NCBI GenBank assembly: GCA_027943335.1
Contig: BSBK01005648.1
Location: 1,291,001 to 1,355,000, forward strand
Direction: 5' to 3'
Source of the DNA: Chamaecyparis obtusa
Lineage: Eukaryota; Streptophyta; Pinopsida; Cupressales; Cupressaceae
Length of the DNA stretch: 64,000 nucleotides
This document shows positions 47,587 to 57,485 of the stretch, in pieces. The position numbers and the translations under genes were made by a program. The notes beneath the pieces are model-generated. The model was not told the origin of the DNA. It did not search any database and saw nothing but the letters and a program-made list of their open reading frames with translations. The first letter of the stretch is position 1; every line of letters starts with the position of its first letter.

Positions 47587-48489
47587 AATATGTACATGAA
47601 GAAAAGGGAACATGGTAAAATGCATGAGTAGATAGATCACTTCCCTTTTCATGAATTGCACATCCAGGAGGGAAGATACCCCACTAGGTTAAAGAGGAGA
47701 CTCAAAAACTAAGTGGGATAGGAATCCTTCATTAAAATATGTAGCTTATGAAATAAGGATGATAAGATATAGCAATTTAAATGTTAACTAAGAAAGTCAA
47801 TGAAATACTAGTAAAATAGACTGTAATATACAGATAGTGAGAAGAAATTTATAGAAATGGAAACCTAAAGATAGAAATGACCTGTAACGTAAATATAAGC
47901 TTTAAATGGTAAGAAAATTATGGAAATGGTGAATTTTTCCAGGTGTTTTTGTCTAAATTTTTTCACATATTGTTTTCCTATTCCTGATCTAGCTAGGTCT
48001 GATTTGGAAACTTCATAACTTGTTCCTACACATGTAAAAATGGGAAATAGGTGGGATAAATGGGTTTTCCATGGTCAAATCCTTGTTTAGGAAATAATCT
48101 TAGAAATTAAATTAAATTTTATAAAGGACTCAAAGTAGAAATGAAAATAATAGATTCACCTTTCATAAAGCCTCATGGATATATATAGAAATCACCTATA
48201 TGCATGAAGATGCTTGAATGTTCTTGAAATTCAAAGAGTTGACCTTGGAATGTAATGTATAATAAAGTATGACCTCAAAAATTCATAGATCGATGAATGT
48301 CACTGTATCATCTTAAAATGGAAGCACTTCCATGGTAAGAGTCTTTAGCCCTCCGAGTAAGTGGTTTGGGGTCATGTCGAATGCCTTGAATGGATATTCG
48401 ACTTGGATCTGGATTTTCCCCTTGTTCTACCCCATTTTTCCACTTCTTCCTAGCATTTTCTTCCATCCTGAACTATGAACTTGATATTC

Positions 48490-48572
48490 TTGACCATAAG
48501 GTCAAGGTCGACCTTTTTAGGTCAAGGTTGACAATGACCCTAACCTAGTTAGGGTCAACCTCGACCTTGACC
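48490..48572 (+). promoter_or_regulatory. W-box cluster with inverted repeats in element F U3
   Basis: Six TTGAC cores on either strand lie in 83 bases: 48490, 48500 (as GGTCAA), 48520 (GGTCAA), 48528, 48553 (GGTCAA) and 48567. The GGTCAAGGTCGACC and AGGGTCAACCTCGACC words are near palindromes and can pair with each other. The 3' LTR keeps the cluster (about 53730-53815). WRKY proteins bind TTGAC(C/T); stress induction of the LTR is inference. Confidence 0.55.
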
Positions 48573-48982
48573 CTAAGGTTTGGGATCTTTAGTGTTAGCT
48601 TCCAGTTTCAGGATCTCATCAAAAACTTGCATTTTCCCTCTTCGGGGCCACTATTTCTTAGATTAAGTGTTGAATTCTCAAATTAATATTTGAGGTGGAC
48701 CTTTCTTGATATTTGTATAAGATTCATAATTTATTATTGGAGATTAGCCTTTCTTGAGTTTTGTGCCTAATACTCAAATTAACTTTGGGGTTGGCCTTAC
48801 CTTGAATTTTGTGACAAGGCTCTTAAATAATTATTTTATTTATTTATTAAGGGTGGTCCCCTCCTAGAGTTTTGTGTCAAGACTTTAATTTAATTTCCTT
48901 TCCATGTGCACCTCTCTATATTTTTGTACCATGGGCCCTTAATTATTGTTTTCTACTAGGCCCCTCTTGTGCCCTAGATCAC

Positions 48983-48989
48983 TATAAAA
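48983..48989 (+). promoter_or_regulatory. Element F LTR TATA box
   Basis: TATAAAA in CACTATAAAAGGGAGCC, about 410 bases after the W-box cluster. Conserved in the 3' LTR at 54224-54230. Transcription probably starts near 49015. Confidence 0.65.
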
Positions 48990-49892
48990 GGGAGCCTTCC
49001 TCTCTCATTTTCTCCATCAAGTCATCAAGTTTTGCAATCAAGTTTCTCAATCTCTCAATCTCTCAAGCAAGAAGATCAAGCATTCAAGACTTAAAGCATT
49101 CAAGCATCCAATTCATCAAGGAGATCCATTAGAAGCCATTAAAGGATTCAAGCTCTATGGAGCCCTCTTGTTGAAGATTCCTCCATTTCCATTCAAGCCT
49201 TTTCCAAATTCAAGATCCATTCAAGATTGGTGTTGAAGATCTAAAGACAATTGATTGGAGACATCCTACACTTGATTCTACATTCATCCATTCTTGTGGA
49301 TTCAAGGATTCAAATCCTCCACAAGGTTTTCAACTCAAGCAAGGTGAATTGTTCCATTTACTTTGTTTATTCCAGCAATTTCAATTCAATTTCAAGGTTA
49401 ATTCCTAAATTGGGGTTTGACTAAGGCAAACCCCCCCCCCCCCAAACAAACAACCAAAAACCCTCTTTTTCTTGTAGGTACAGGTGTGAAACTTCGGATC
49501 TGAGAGTAGATTTGGATACCCTTTTCGCTAAACTTCTGAGATTCGCGAACAAAGTCAAAGTTGACCTTCATTTTCCTGAGGTTGTCCTTGACCTTTTAAA
49601 AGGTCAAAGTTGACCTAATCAAATCTAGGAAAAATATTTCTGGGTTTTTTAGATCTCGCAGTTTCGGTTTAGGCTTGCAAGAATCAACTATTTTTCAGAT
49701 CGTTTGATAGGGTTTTCAGTTGATTCTTTTTCAGAGGTAAGTACCTTTATTTCTTAATTTCAATATTAGTCATCTACATTTACTTTCTACATCAATACAA
49801 TTTCATGTAAGGGTAAAATATTGGCTTTGGGGTCTCTTTTATGTGCAAACCATTGTTCTAGGACCCCATCCATATTTTATCCTATTACATTT

Positions 49893-49910
49893 TGGTGAAC
49901 CCGTTTTACG
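49893..49910 (+). other. Element F primer binding site
   Basis: TGGTGAACCCGTTTTACG starts three bases after the LTR. The TGG pairs with the tRNA CCA end. I could not assign the tRNA. The first nine bases match the site of element C. Confidence 0.7.
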
Positions 49911-50020
49911 AATCCTCTTTCTTTTGTGGAATTAGATGCCCTATTGTGTGTTTGATTTCCTTTTCATGCTTATAAAGTTCATTTGAATGCATTTGGATAT
50001 ATCTAGATCTATTTGTTATC

Positions 50021-52275
50021 ATGTTGCACAAGTTGTCTCAAATGTTTTCCAAAACCTTTGGGATTACACAACATCCTCCTCTTACCTTACCATTGCATGG
50101 TGTTACACCTAGAAAGACTTCATCTAATGCATGTGATGTTGCTTTACCTTATAAGGATATATTAGAGAATGAAGATAACCTTAATCTATATCTCCATCAC
50201 ATTTCTCTTTATGGAGATGAGTTGAGGATTGATTCTTCTCCTAATATATGTCCTTTTTCCCCCTCTAGGGATCAAGCTTTAGTGAATTATGGAGACCCTA
50301 CAATGCTCTTTATTGGTAAGGATGATAATCCTCCTATTTGTGATGAACCCTTGGATAAAGACATTGATTTATCCCCTCCTCATGAAGAATCTTTGATACA
50401 AGAGGGTGATTTATTAATGGATGACATATTCATACATAGTGATAACTCTTTTTCTAAAACACACTCCCCTTATGTAGACATTTTAGCGAAAGAAGATGAT
50501 ATTATAGATGCTTTACCTCCATTTGAGATTCCTTTTAGTGATGAGGCATTAGTGGAGAATGATATGAATTCCCTTAATGCTCTCCCTTTTAGTGATGATC
50601 CTATGGAGAATCAAGATCTTACCTCATCTCCTCCTAGGATGTCCTCTTTTCTTCCTTATTGTGAATCTATTTGTAGTGTTGAGACAACTAAAATGGTTTA
50701 TCCTAAACCCTTGTTAACTATCAAAGGTTGTCCTCGCATTACTGTCAAAGGTAAACTTATGGAGTCTTTAGAGTCTTTCAATGACCAAGATTTGATAGCT
50801 CACACATATCGTACAAGGAATAACCTTCAATCTGATCCGGTGGTTTCTACTTCTTTGCCACCTTCTCAACCTATTCTTCCTCCTCCACCTCATCTTCCTA
50901 GCAAGGAGTATGATTTGATAACTCAATTGAAAAATACTCCTGCTAAGATTTCTTTATGGGAGCTTCTTCAAACTTCACCTACCTACTATGAATCCTTGCA
51001 AAAAGCTCTAGCAACTCTTCCACTCCACCTCCTAATCAAGAGAACATTAATAACTTCTTACAATGCACGCATGCTACCCCAGGTCCTCCTGACATTGTAT
51101 TTACTCAAAAGGATTTACCTTCTAAAGAAGTTCAGAATCAATATAATGCTCTTATGGTTGTTGTTTCTATCAACAAAAGTATCATTCGTAGGACCTTGAT
51201 TGATAATGGATCTAGGCTTAATATTTGTAGCATGGACATGCTCAAAGTGATTAATGTCGATCTTTCAACTATTCAACCTGATAATGTTCCTATACGTGGC
51301 TTTGATAACATTTCTAAGAACACTTTAGGGATCATTACTTTACCTATCAAAGTAGGTTCAGCCATCCTGAATACTCCTTTACATGTTACGCCTAGACCTC
51401 TCAATTATAATCTTCTTTTGGGTAGATCTTGGTTGCATGAGATGCAGGCTATCCCTTCCACCCTTCATCGTAAAGTCAAGTTTATACATAACAATAAGGT
51501 GTATACACTTCATGTAGATGATGCGCCTAATCCTTGTCTTAATATTCAAAATCAAACTACTCCTATTCCTAATAACAATCCTTCTTCCTCTAATGATCTT
51601 CTTGGCGATGATTGGGGAACCTTGGATTTTACTCCTACCTTTATGGGAGAATATAAGATTAATGATCTTGATTTTATGAAGAAACAAAGAGAGTTTGAAC
51701 AGTGATTTTTTAGATCTAAACCCCTTTGTAATAACTTTGTCGCTACTTCCACCCACAATGAACCTGTCAAAACTACTAATGAGGATATAGTGACTACTAA
51801 AGTTCCATTGACTTCTTCTGATATGGCTTCTCGTTATGGTCCTGGTTATCACTTCCTAGTTAAACAAGGATTTAATGCTCAAGGATGTGGTAAGCATAAA
51901 CAAGGAATTCAAATGCCCTTACACACTGGGGGGCATGAGCATTCTTATGGATTGGGATTTAATCCTCGGCAACAAATCAATGTTAACAACATCTCAAATA
52001 ACACTTCAAGACATGATGAAACTATAAAGGAATTTGACCAAGAAGTTCTTTTGCCTAAACTCCTTCGTGCTAAGATGATTACTAGACCTAAATGTAAAAA
52101 GAAACGTAGTCCACACTTGAAGACTCTTCCTTTTTGTTTATATCATAGATTTCATGATCACTCTACTAATGAATGTCACGCTTTACATTATAAGATTAGG
52201 AAGCTTATTGATAGTAAGGTTATTTATATAGCATGTGGCAATGAGTTGTATTTCAATCCTATTTTCTCTAAATAA
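50021..52275 (+). pseudogene. Element F polyprotein: acidic region, protease, G-patch, CHHC motif
   Basis: ATG 50021 opens about 330 codons, a one-base shift near an A5 run (about 51000) moves the frame, and it then runs to TAA 52273-52275 with a single TGA (51703). Residues 1-230 are acidic and unlike capsid. ITQLKNTPAKISLWELLQTS is the usual lead-in to a Tat protease. The protease has RTLIDNGSRLNICSMDML and LLLGRSWLHEMQAIPSTLH. A G-patch follows: SRYGPGYHFLVKQGFNAQG, then HEHSYGLGF. Last comes FCLYHRFHDHSTNECHALHY, a C-x2-H-x4-H-x4-C motif that in A and C belongs to the end of gag, before protease. The order is therefore permuted. It is the best-preserved reading frame in the window. Confidence 0.83.
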
Positions 52276-52886
52276 CATTTATGTTCCTATTATAAATCTC
52301 CACATTATGTAAACAATGTTAGCCTAATCTTTGGGGGCTCGTTGTCTTGCATAGTGTTGTGAGTGATATAATAGGTCCCTTTCCATCCTTGTAACTACAC
52401 TTGAGGGGCAAGGATGTCATCTCCTTCATTTTTGTCTTTTCGAGATTCACCTCTTTCCTTGGCTAAGAAGAATCTATCTATTATGTGATATCCAATCATA
52501 CATGAAAATTTTGGTTTGCATTGAGGATCTTTGTCCTTGATCACAACCTATTTCATTGTTTGACATTGGGTTTCCATGGTGGATAAATCTCTCACCTTGG
52601 AAACTGAACAGTGTGCTATCCCTCACAAGGGTTACTTTTTCACTTCTTGCATGATATCTCTTTGCATTCATCCCTTCCATGGCCTCATAGGAGCTGTGAC
52701 CTTCTTGGCTTGGACTGGGTGTTGTCTATGGATATTGTCTTGATGTTGAAAAGGGCTTTATCCTTATTCTTTTCTTTCCTTAACATGTCAAAATAGTATG
52801 TTTTTTCCATATTAAGGAGAGGGGCATATATATGGCCTCCCTCATTCTATATTATGTATTTTTGTTCTAACCTTTCATTTTGCAGC
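52276..52886 (+). other. Element F interior, non-coding
   Basis: About 600 bases after the polyprotein with no supportable gene; short ORFs lack domains. It leads into the tandem array. Confidence 0.5.
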
Positions 52887-53152
52887 ATGCTAAATCTCGG
52901 AAGGTAATGCACATAAGTTGCTAAATACTAAAGGGACATGCATTTCCAATTTCAAATATGCTAAATCTTCTGAAGGTAACGCACATAAGTTCCTAAATCC
53001 TGAGGAGACACGCATTTTTCAAAATTTTCAATATGCTAAATCTTTGAAGGTAATGCACATAAGTTGCTAAATCCTGAAAAGACACGCATCAATATGCTAA
53101 ATCTTCCGAGGGTAACACACATAAGTTGCTAAATCCTGAGGAGACGCGCATT
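52887..53152 (+). repeat. Tandem array in element F, four units of about 60-75 bases
   Basis: Units start at 52887, 52958, 53033 and 53094. Each has ATGCTAAATCT, then GAAGGTAAYGCACATAAGTT, then CTAAATCCTGAGGAGAC and ACGCAT. Each unit holds two CTAAATC words, so an older half-unit is possible. It lies about 390 bases before the polypurine tract. Confidence 0.85.
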
Positions 53153-53529
53153 TCATATTCATGGTGATACAAGAAGGTGGATCCATGGGTACTTTACAAA
53201 ATCTATCAGAAGATGCATTACATACATGCACAAGGCCGCCAGAAGGTACACAACATTATTGGGTGACTATCAAGTGTTTTCTTGGTGAGCCATCTTATCC
53301 TTTTGTGGTTCACAGTGAGATATACACATCTTACTGGGTGAGCTAGCCACTCCTCTCTTCCCTTTTCTCTCTTTTTCTACTGATGTCTCTCTTATTGCAA
53401 TCTTGGAGTTGATGAAGACTTAAGTCCCTGGGGGCTTGAGGATTCCTTTTTCCCTTTGATTTTAATAAGATTATCTTTTTCTTTATGATCTCCTTTACCA
53501 AGAGTTTGCATCGAGTCCATACACTTGCT
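53153..53529 (+). other. Element F interior between tandem array and polypurine tract
   Basis: No supportable gene. A small ORF at 53161-53346 has no recognised feature. Confidence 0.45.
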
Positions 53530-53544
53530 AAAGTGGGGGCTTAA
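53530..53544 (+). other. Element F polypurine tract
   Basis: AAAGTGGGGGCTTAA touches the TGTATC LTR start. It shares AAAGTGGGGGCT with element C. Confidence 0.88.
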
Positions 53545-55125
53545 TGTATCATCTTAAAATGGAAGTACTTCCATGGTAAGAGTGTTTAGCCCTCTAATTA
53601 AGTGGTTTGGGGTCATGTTGAATGCCTTGAATGGATATTCGACTTGGATCTAGCTTTTCCCCTTGTTCTACCCCATTTTTCCACTTCTTCCTAGCATTTT
53701 CTTCCATCCTGAACTGTGAACTTGAGATTCTTGACCATAAGGTCAAGGTCAACCTTTTTAGGTCAAGTTTGACCTTGACCCTAACCTAGTTAGGGTCAAC
53801 CTCGACCTTGACCCTAAGGTTTGGGATCTTTAGTGTTAGCTTCCAGTTTCAGGATCTCATCAAAAACTTACATTTTCCCTCTTCGGGGCCACTATTTCTC
53901 AGATTAAGTGTCGAATTCTCAAATTAATATTTGAGGTGGACCTTTCTTGATATTTGTATAAGATTCCTAATTTATTATTAGAGATTAGCCTTTCTTGATT
54001 TTTGTGCCTAATACTCAAATTAACTTTGGGGTTGGCCTTACCTTGAATTTTGTGACAAGGCTCTTAAATAATTATTTTATTTATTTATTAAGGGTGGTCC
54101 CCTCCTAGAGTTTTGTGTCAAGACTTTAATTTAATTTCCTTTCCATGTGCACCTCTCTAGATTTTTGTGCCATGGGCCCTTAATTATTATTTTCTATGAG
54201 GCCCCTCTTGTGCCCTAGATCACTATAAAAGGGAGCCTTCCTCTCTCATTTTCTCCATCAAGTCATCAAGTTTTGCAATCAATTTTCTCAATCTCTCAAG
54301 CTCTCAAGCAAGAAGATCAAGCATTAAAGACTTAAAGCATTCAATCATCCAATTCATCAAGGATATCCATTAGAAGCCATTAAAGGATTCAAGCTCTATG
54401 GAGCCCTCTTGTTGAAGATTCCTCCATTTCCATTCAAGCCTTTTCCAAATTCAAGATCCATTCAAGATTGGTGTTGAAGATCTAAAGACAATTGATTGGA
54501 GACATCCTACACTTTATTCTACATTCATCCATTCTTGTGGATTCAAGGATTCAAATCCTCCACAAGGTTTTCAACTCAAGCAAGGTGAATTGTTCCATTT
54601 ACTTTGTTTATTTCAGCAATTTCAATTCAATTTCAAGGTTAATTCCTAAATTGGGGTTTGACTGAGGCAAACCCCCCCCAAACAAATAACCAAAAACCCT
54701 CTTTTTCTTGTAGGTATAGGTGTGGAACTTTGGATCTGAGAGTAGATTTGGATACCCTTTTCGCTGAACTTCCAAGATCCACGAACAAAGTCAAAGTCGA
54801 CCTTCATTTTCCTGAGGCCGTCCTTGACCTTTTAAAAGGTTAAACTCAACCTGATCAAATCTGGGAAAAAGATTTCTGGGTTTTGTAGATCTCGCAGTTT
54901 CAATTAAGGTTTGTGAGAATCAACTATTTTTCAGATCATTTGACAGGGTTTTCAGCTGATTCTTTTTCAGAGGTAAGTACCTTTATTTCTTAATTTCAAT
55001 ATTAGTCATCTACATTTACTTTCTACATCAATAAAATTTCATGCAAGGGTAAAATATTGGCTTTGGGGTCTTCTTTATGTGCAAACCATTGTTCTAGGAC
55101 CCCATCCATATTTTATCCTATTACA
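53545..55125 (+). repeat. Element F 3' LTR
   Basis: Starts TGTATCATC and ends CCTATTACA. It differs from the 5' copy by scattered substitutions and a shorter C run. It is followed by ATCAC, the target duplication, then by element C's LTR. Confidence 0.93.
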
Positions 55126-55868
55126 ATCACTCATAGATCTTGAAAGTTTATATTCTTGATAACACTTGCAAAGAAAGAGAGAGAAGAACGATGGAAGATG
55201 GATCTTATTTCTTGATTGATAATTCCTCCACTTTTCCATCATGGGAGATAAGCTTGCATCAATTTAAGAATATTTCATTTTTCTTGGATGGCCTTTAAGA
55301 ATTAGATACTTTTAGATCTTGATCTTGGGTGCTTTCCTTCAAATATTGAATCTAATTTCTCATGCTTGCTTGAAAATATTGATATCTTGATTGACAAAAT
55401 GCTTGAGTATGGTTGTGATGTCAAAAATGAGGAGAGATAGGGGGTTCTTATACTAACTCCATCATTTTAGGATTAAAATTTTATATAGGCCAACCACAAA
55501 ATAAAGTCACCTGAGAAGACCCCAACATCAGGCCCTAGGTAAAATTTGGGCCCCAAAACCTAGGGAGAGGTTTCCATTGGCAACATGTCCCATGAGAAAT
55601 GGGTTCAAAATTTAATAGGAGATCAAGGAGAGTGAAAAGGAGCAGGAAATGAGGAATCATCTTTCCAGGATCAAGCACAAGGAACATTAAGACCCCAAAA
55701 TCACCAAAATGGGTCTAATAGGTCCTAATAAAGCATCCAATCATTGGTGCTAACTTCTTAGGATGATACGGGTTGAAAGGAAACTTTAACTTGAATTGTC
55801 TTGGACCATATATCATCACTAAATTCTATGGATAAAGTGCTTACAAATTAGTATATATGGAATGTAAA

Positions 55869-57472
55869 TGTCATGTCCCCATTTTGGCTGACATCATTTT
55901 ACATGCCGAATTTGCCTATTATCGACTCTCGTAGACAAATGATTTGGAGAGAGAGTCATTGTGCTGATCATTTGATTGCATATTGCTGACAGAGCCTACA
56001 TTCGATAGAGCCTACATCCAGTTTGAGGCCTACATGCAGTTGTAGTGGAGCCTACGTTCAGTTATGAGACTTTTGGGGCCTACATTGTTATAATTTTAAG
56101 TTGAGATTGCACTTTTTTATATTATAAAGTTACTTTATTATAAAGTGCATTATAATATGATTTTATAAAGGATGTTTCTAGAAGTTCTTAGCAACTTCTC
56201 CAAAAAAGTGAATAAATAGAGGGCTGGGCCTCTCATTTGAACATGCTTGGATTTGGGATTTCTTCTACTTCTTCATTGTGAAGCAATTTGTAGCCTTGTG
56301 GTCTGCAAATACTATTCGATCTTTGGGAATGAATCACTCCCCTAGATTGGCATAACTGAGGTAGTGAAATATCTACTGAAAGGTTGCAAAGTTGGAGTTG
56401 GTACTCAGCCATCTCATTGGTACTTCATTGAGAATTTGATGTAAGGGTTTGTTTGTGATTGAAACAGCATTTCAGGAGGCATTTTTAGTAGGGCCGAAAT
56501 TATAGGCGGCCGAAAAAGCAGGTCCAAAAAAGCAGTCCGAAAAAGCAAATCCGAAAAAGCAGTCCGAAAAAGCAGACCCGAAAAAGCAGACCTGAAAAAT
56601 TGATATTGAGGGTTTGTAACTGGTTGAATAAGGGTTTGGAATTCATCACTTAATTGGTGAATCATTTTGGTGATAGATTGAAGACATTTTGGCACATTTT
56701 TAGTCACTTCATACTAGGGCCTGGATTCAGAATTTTGCTCATATCTCCCAACATACTTGGAGATAATTTTTATGCTCTTGGAGGAAGATTAATACATCAT
56801 TGGCAGCCAGGTTAATACTATTTTGGGGTTCCAAAAACCCTGCATTTATTTTCTGCAGGAGCTGTACCTGTACAGCATACGACAGAGATTGGAGGTGGAG
56901 TTTGGCATCATTCTGGTTCATTTTGCTTCAGCGTTCATCATCAGACTTTGAGGAGCTATTACCAGGTTCCATTTGTGTGTTTGAGTGCATTGGAGTGTCA
57001 AGGAAATTGTGAAATTTGCATGTCTCAGTCACTGCTACAGCAGTCATACTTTGTTACTGTTATAGCATACTCAGTCAGTCATTTATATTGCCAATTGTCA
57101 TTATTCTAGCATGGTTTTGATGGTACTTTGAATGGAGTAAATGAATGCCTTGTATATTCATTGTATCAGTCATGTATGCAGTCCATAGGTTTCAGACTTT
57201 GCTATAATACAAACAGTTTGTAGTGATCATAACAAAGATCAGATTTGGCATTGATAATTGTATTGTTGTCTAGTGTTGGAATCAGTCATTCATCCTCAGA
57301 AAAAAATAGTCAATAGATAATCAGACTTTGCTAGTTGCTTTTCATTTTGTTATCATAAATCAATGTTCATTGTAATAGCTTGAATCAGTCCTACATTGCA
57401 ATCAGATTTGAGAAGTTCATGATATATTGGCCTTGCATTGTCATTTCATTTTATATTGGTATTGTTATTTCA
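55869..57472 (+). repeat. Candidate LTR with TGTCATGTCCCC start
   Basis: It starts TGTCATGTCCCC and could end at GTTATTTCA, followed after two bases by TGGTGCCCAAA (57475-57485), which looks like a primer site. A TATAAAG-rich stretch near 56120-56165 and GAATAAATAGAGGGC near 56212 resemble a promoter and RNA start. No second copy or target duplication is in the window, so boundaries are tentative. Confidence 0.4.
56508..56600. repeat. Minisatellite, seven units of 13-14 bases
   Basis: Units follow (G/A)(N)CC(G)AAAAAGCA, for example GTCCGAAAAAGCA and GACCCGAAAAAGCA, repeated without interruption. One unit has lost the CG (CCAAAAAAG). It lies inside the candidate LTR. Confidence 0.85.
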
Positions 57473-57485
57473 TTTGGTGCCCAAA

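Larger units (their letters stand above)
48304..49889 (+). repeat. Element F 5' LTR
   Basis: It starts TGTATCATCTTAAAATGG and ends TATCCTATTACA. It contains W-box clusters at 48490-48572 and about 49549-49615, a TATAAAA box at 48983, a CTCTCTC/TCAAG-rich leader and a long C run near 49430. Confidence 0.93.
48304..55125 (+). mobile_element. Element F: non-autonomous Tat-related element with a protease/G-patch/CHHC protein
   Basis: LTRs of 1586 and 1581 bases (48304-49889 and 53545-55125) are nearly identical. A TGGTGAACCCG primer site, one long ORF, a tandem array and an AAAGTGGGGGC polypurine tract lie between. Flanks are GTCAC (48299-48303) and ATCAC (55126-55130), a target duplication with one transition. 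No capsid, RT, RNase H or integrase is present. It inserted into C's 5' LTR. The LTR similarity shows it is a young layer. Confidence 0.92.
27324..55770 (-). mobile_element. Element C: old Tat-like element split by insertions D, E and F
   Basis: LTR copies at 27324-28648 and at 47591-48303 plus 55131-55770 match over their length but have diverged strongly. On the minus strand a TGGTGAACC primer site follows the 5' LTR, a gag and protease relic lies at 41437-39180, and AAAGTGGGGGC precedes the 3' LTR. Subtracting D, E and F leaves about 6 kb of interior and no RT or integrase, so C seems non-autonomous or deleted. The outer flanks are GGTCA (27319-27323) and GGTTG (55771-55775), a possible decayed target duplication with two transitions. 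C is the oldest layer of the nest. Confidence 0.85.
47591..55770 (-). repeat. Element C 5' LTR, interrupted by element F
   Basis: Right-hand LTR copy of C: 47591-48303 and, after F and its target duplication, 55131-55770. Joining the two parts gives about 1350 bases, close to the 1325 of the other copy, and the alignment passes smoothly across the break (TTCATAGATC to CTCATAGATC). Its plus-strand right end reads GATACG where the other copy has GTACA. Confidence 0.82.

Noticed and set aside
49430..49445. C-run as an assembly artefact or special signal
   Set aside because: The other LTR has a shorter run at the same place. Homopolymer variation explains it.
52887..53152. Four direct repeats as a CRISPR-like array
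   Set aside because: Repeats are long, diverged and contiguous without unique spacers, and the context is a plant retrotransposon.
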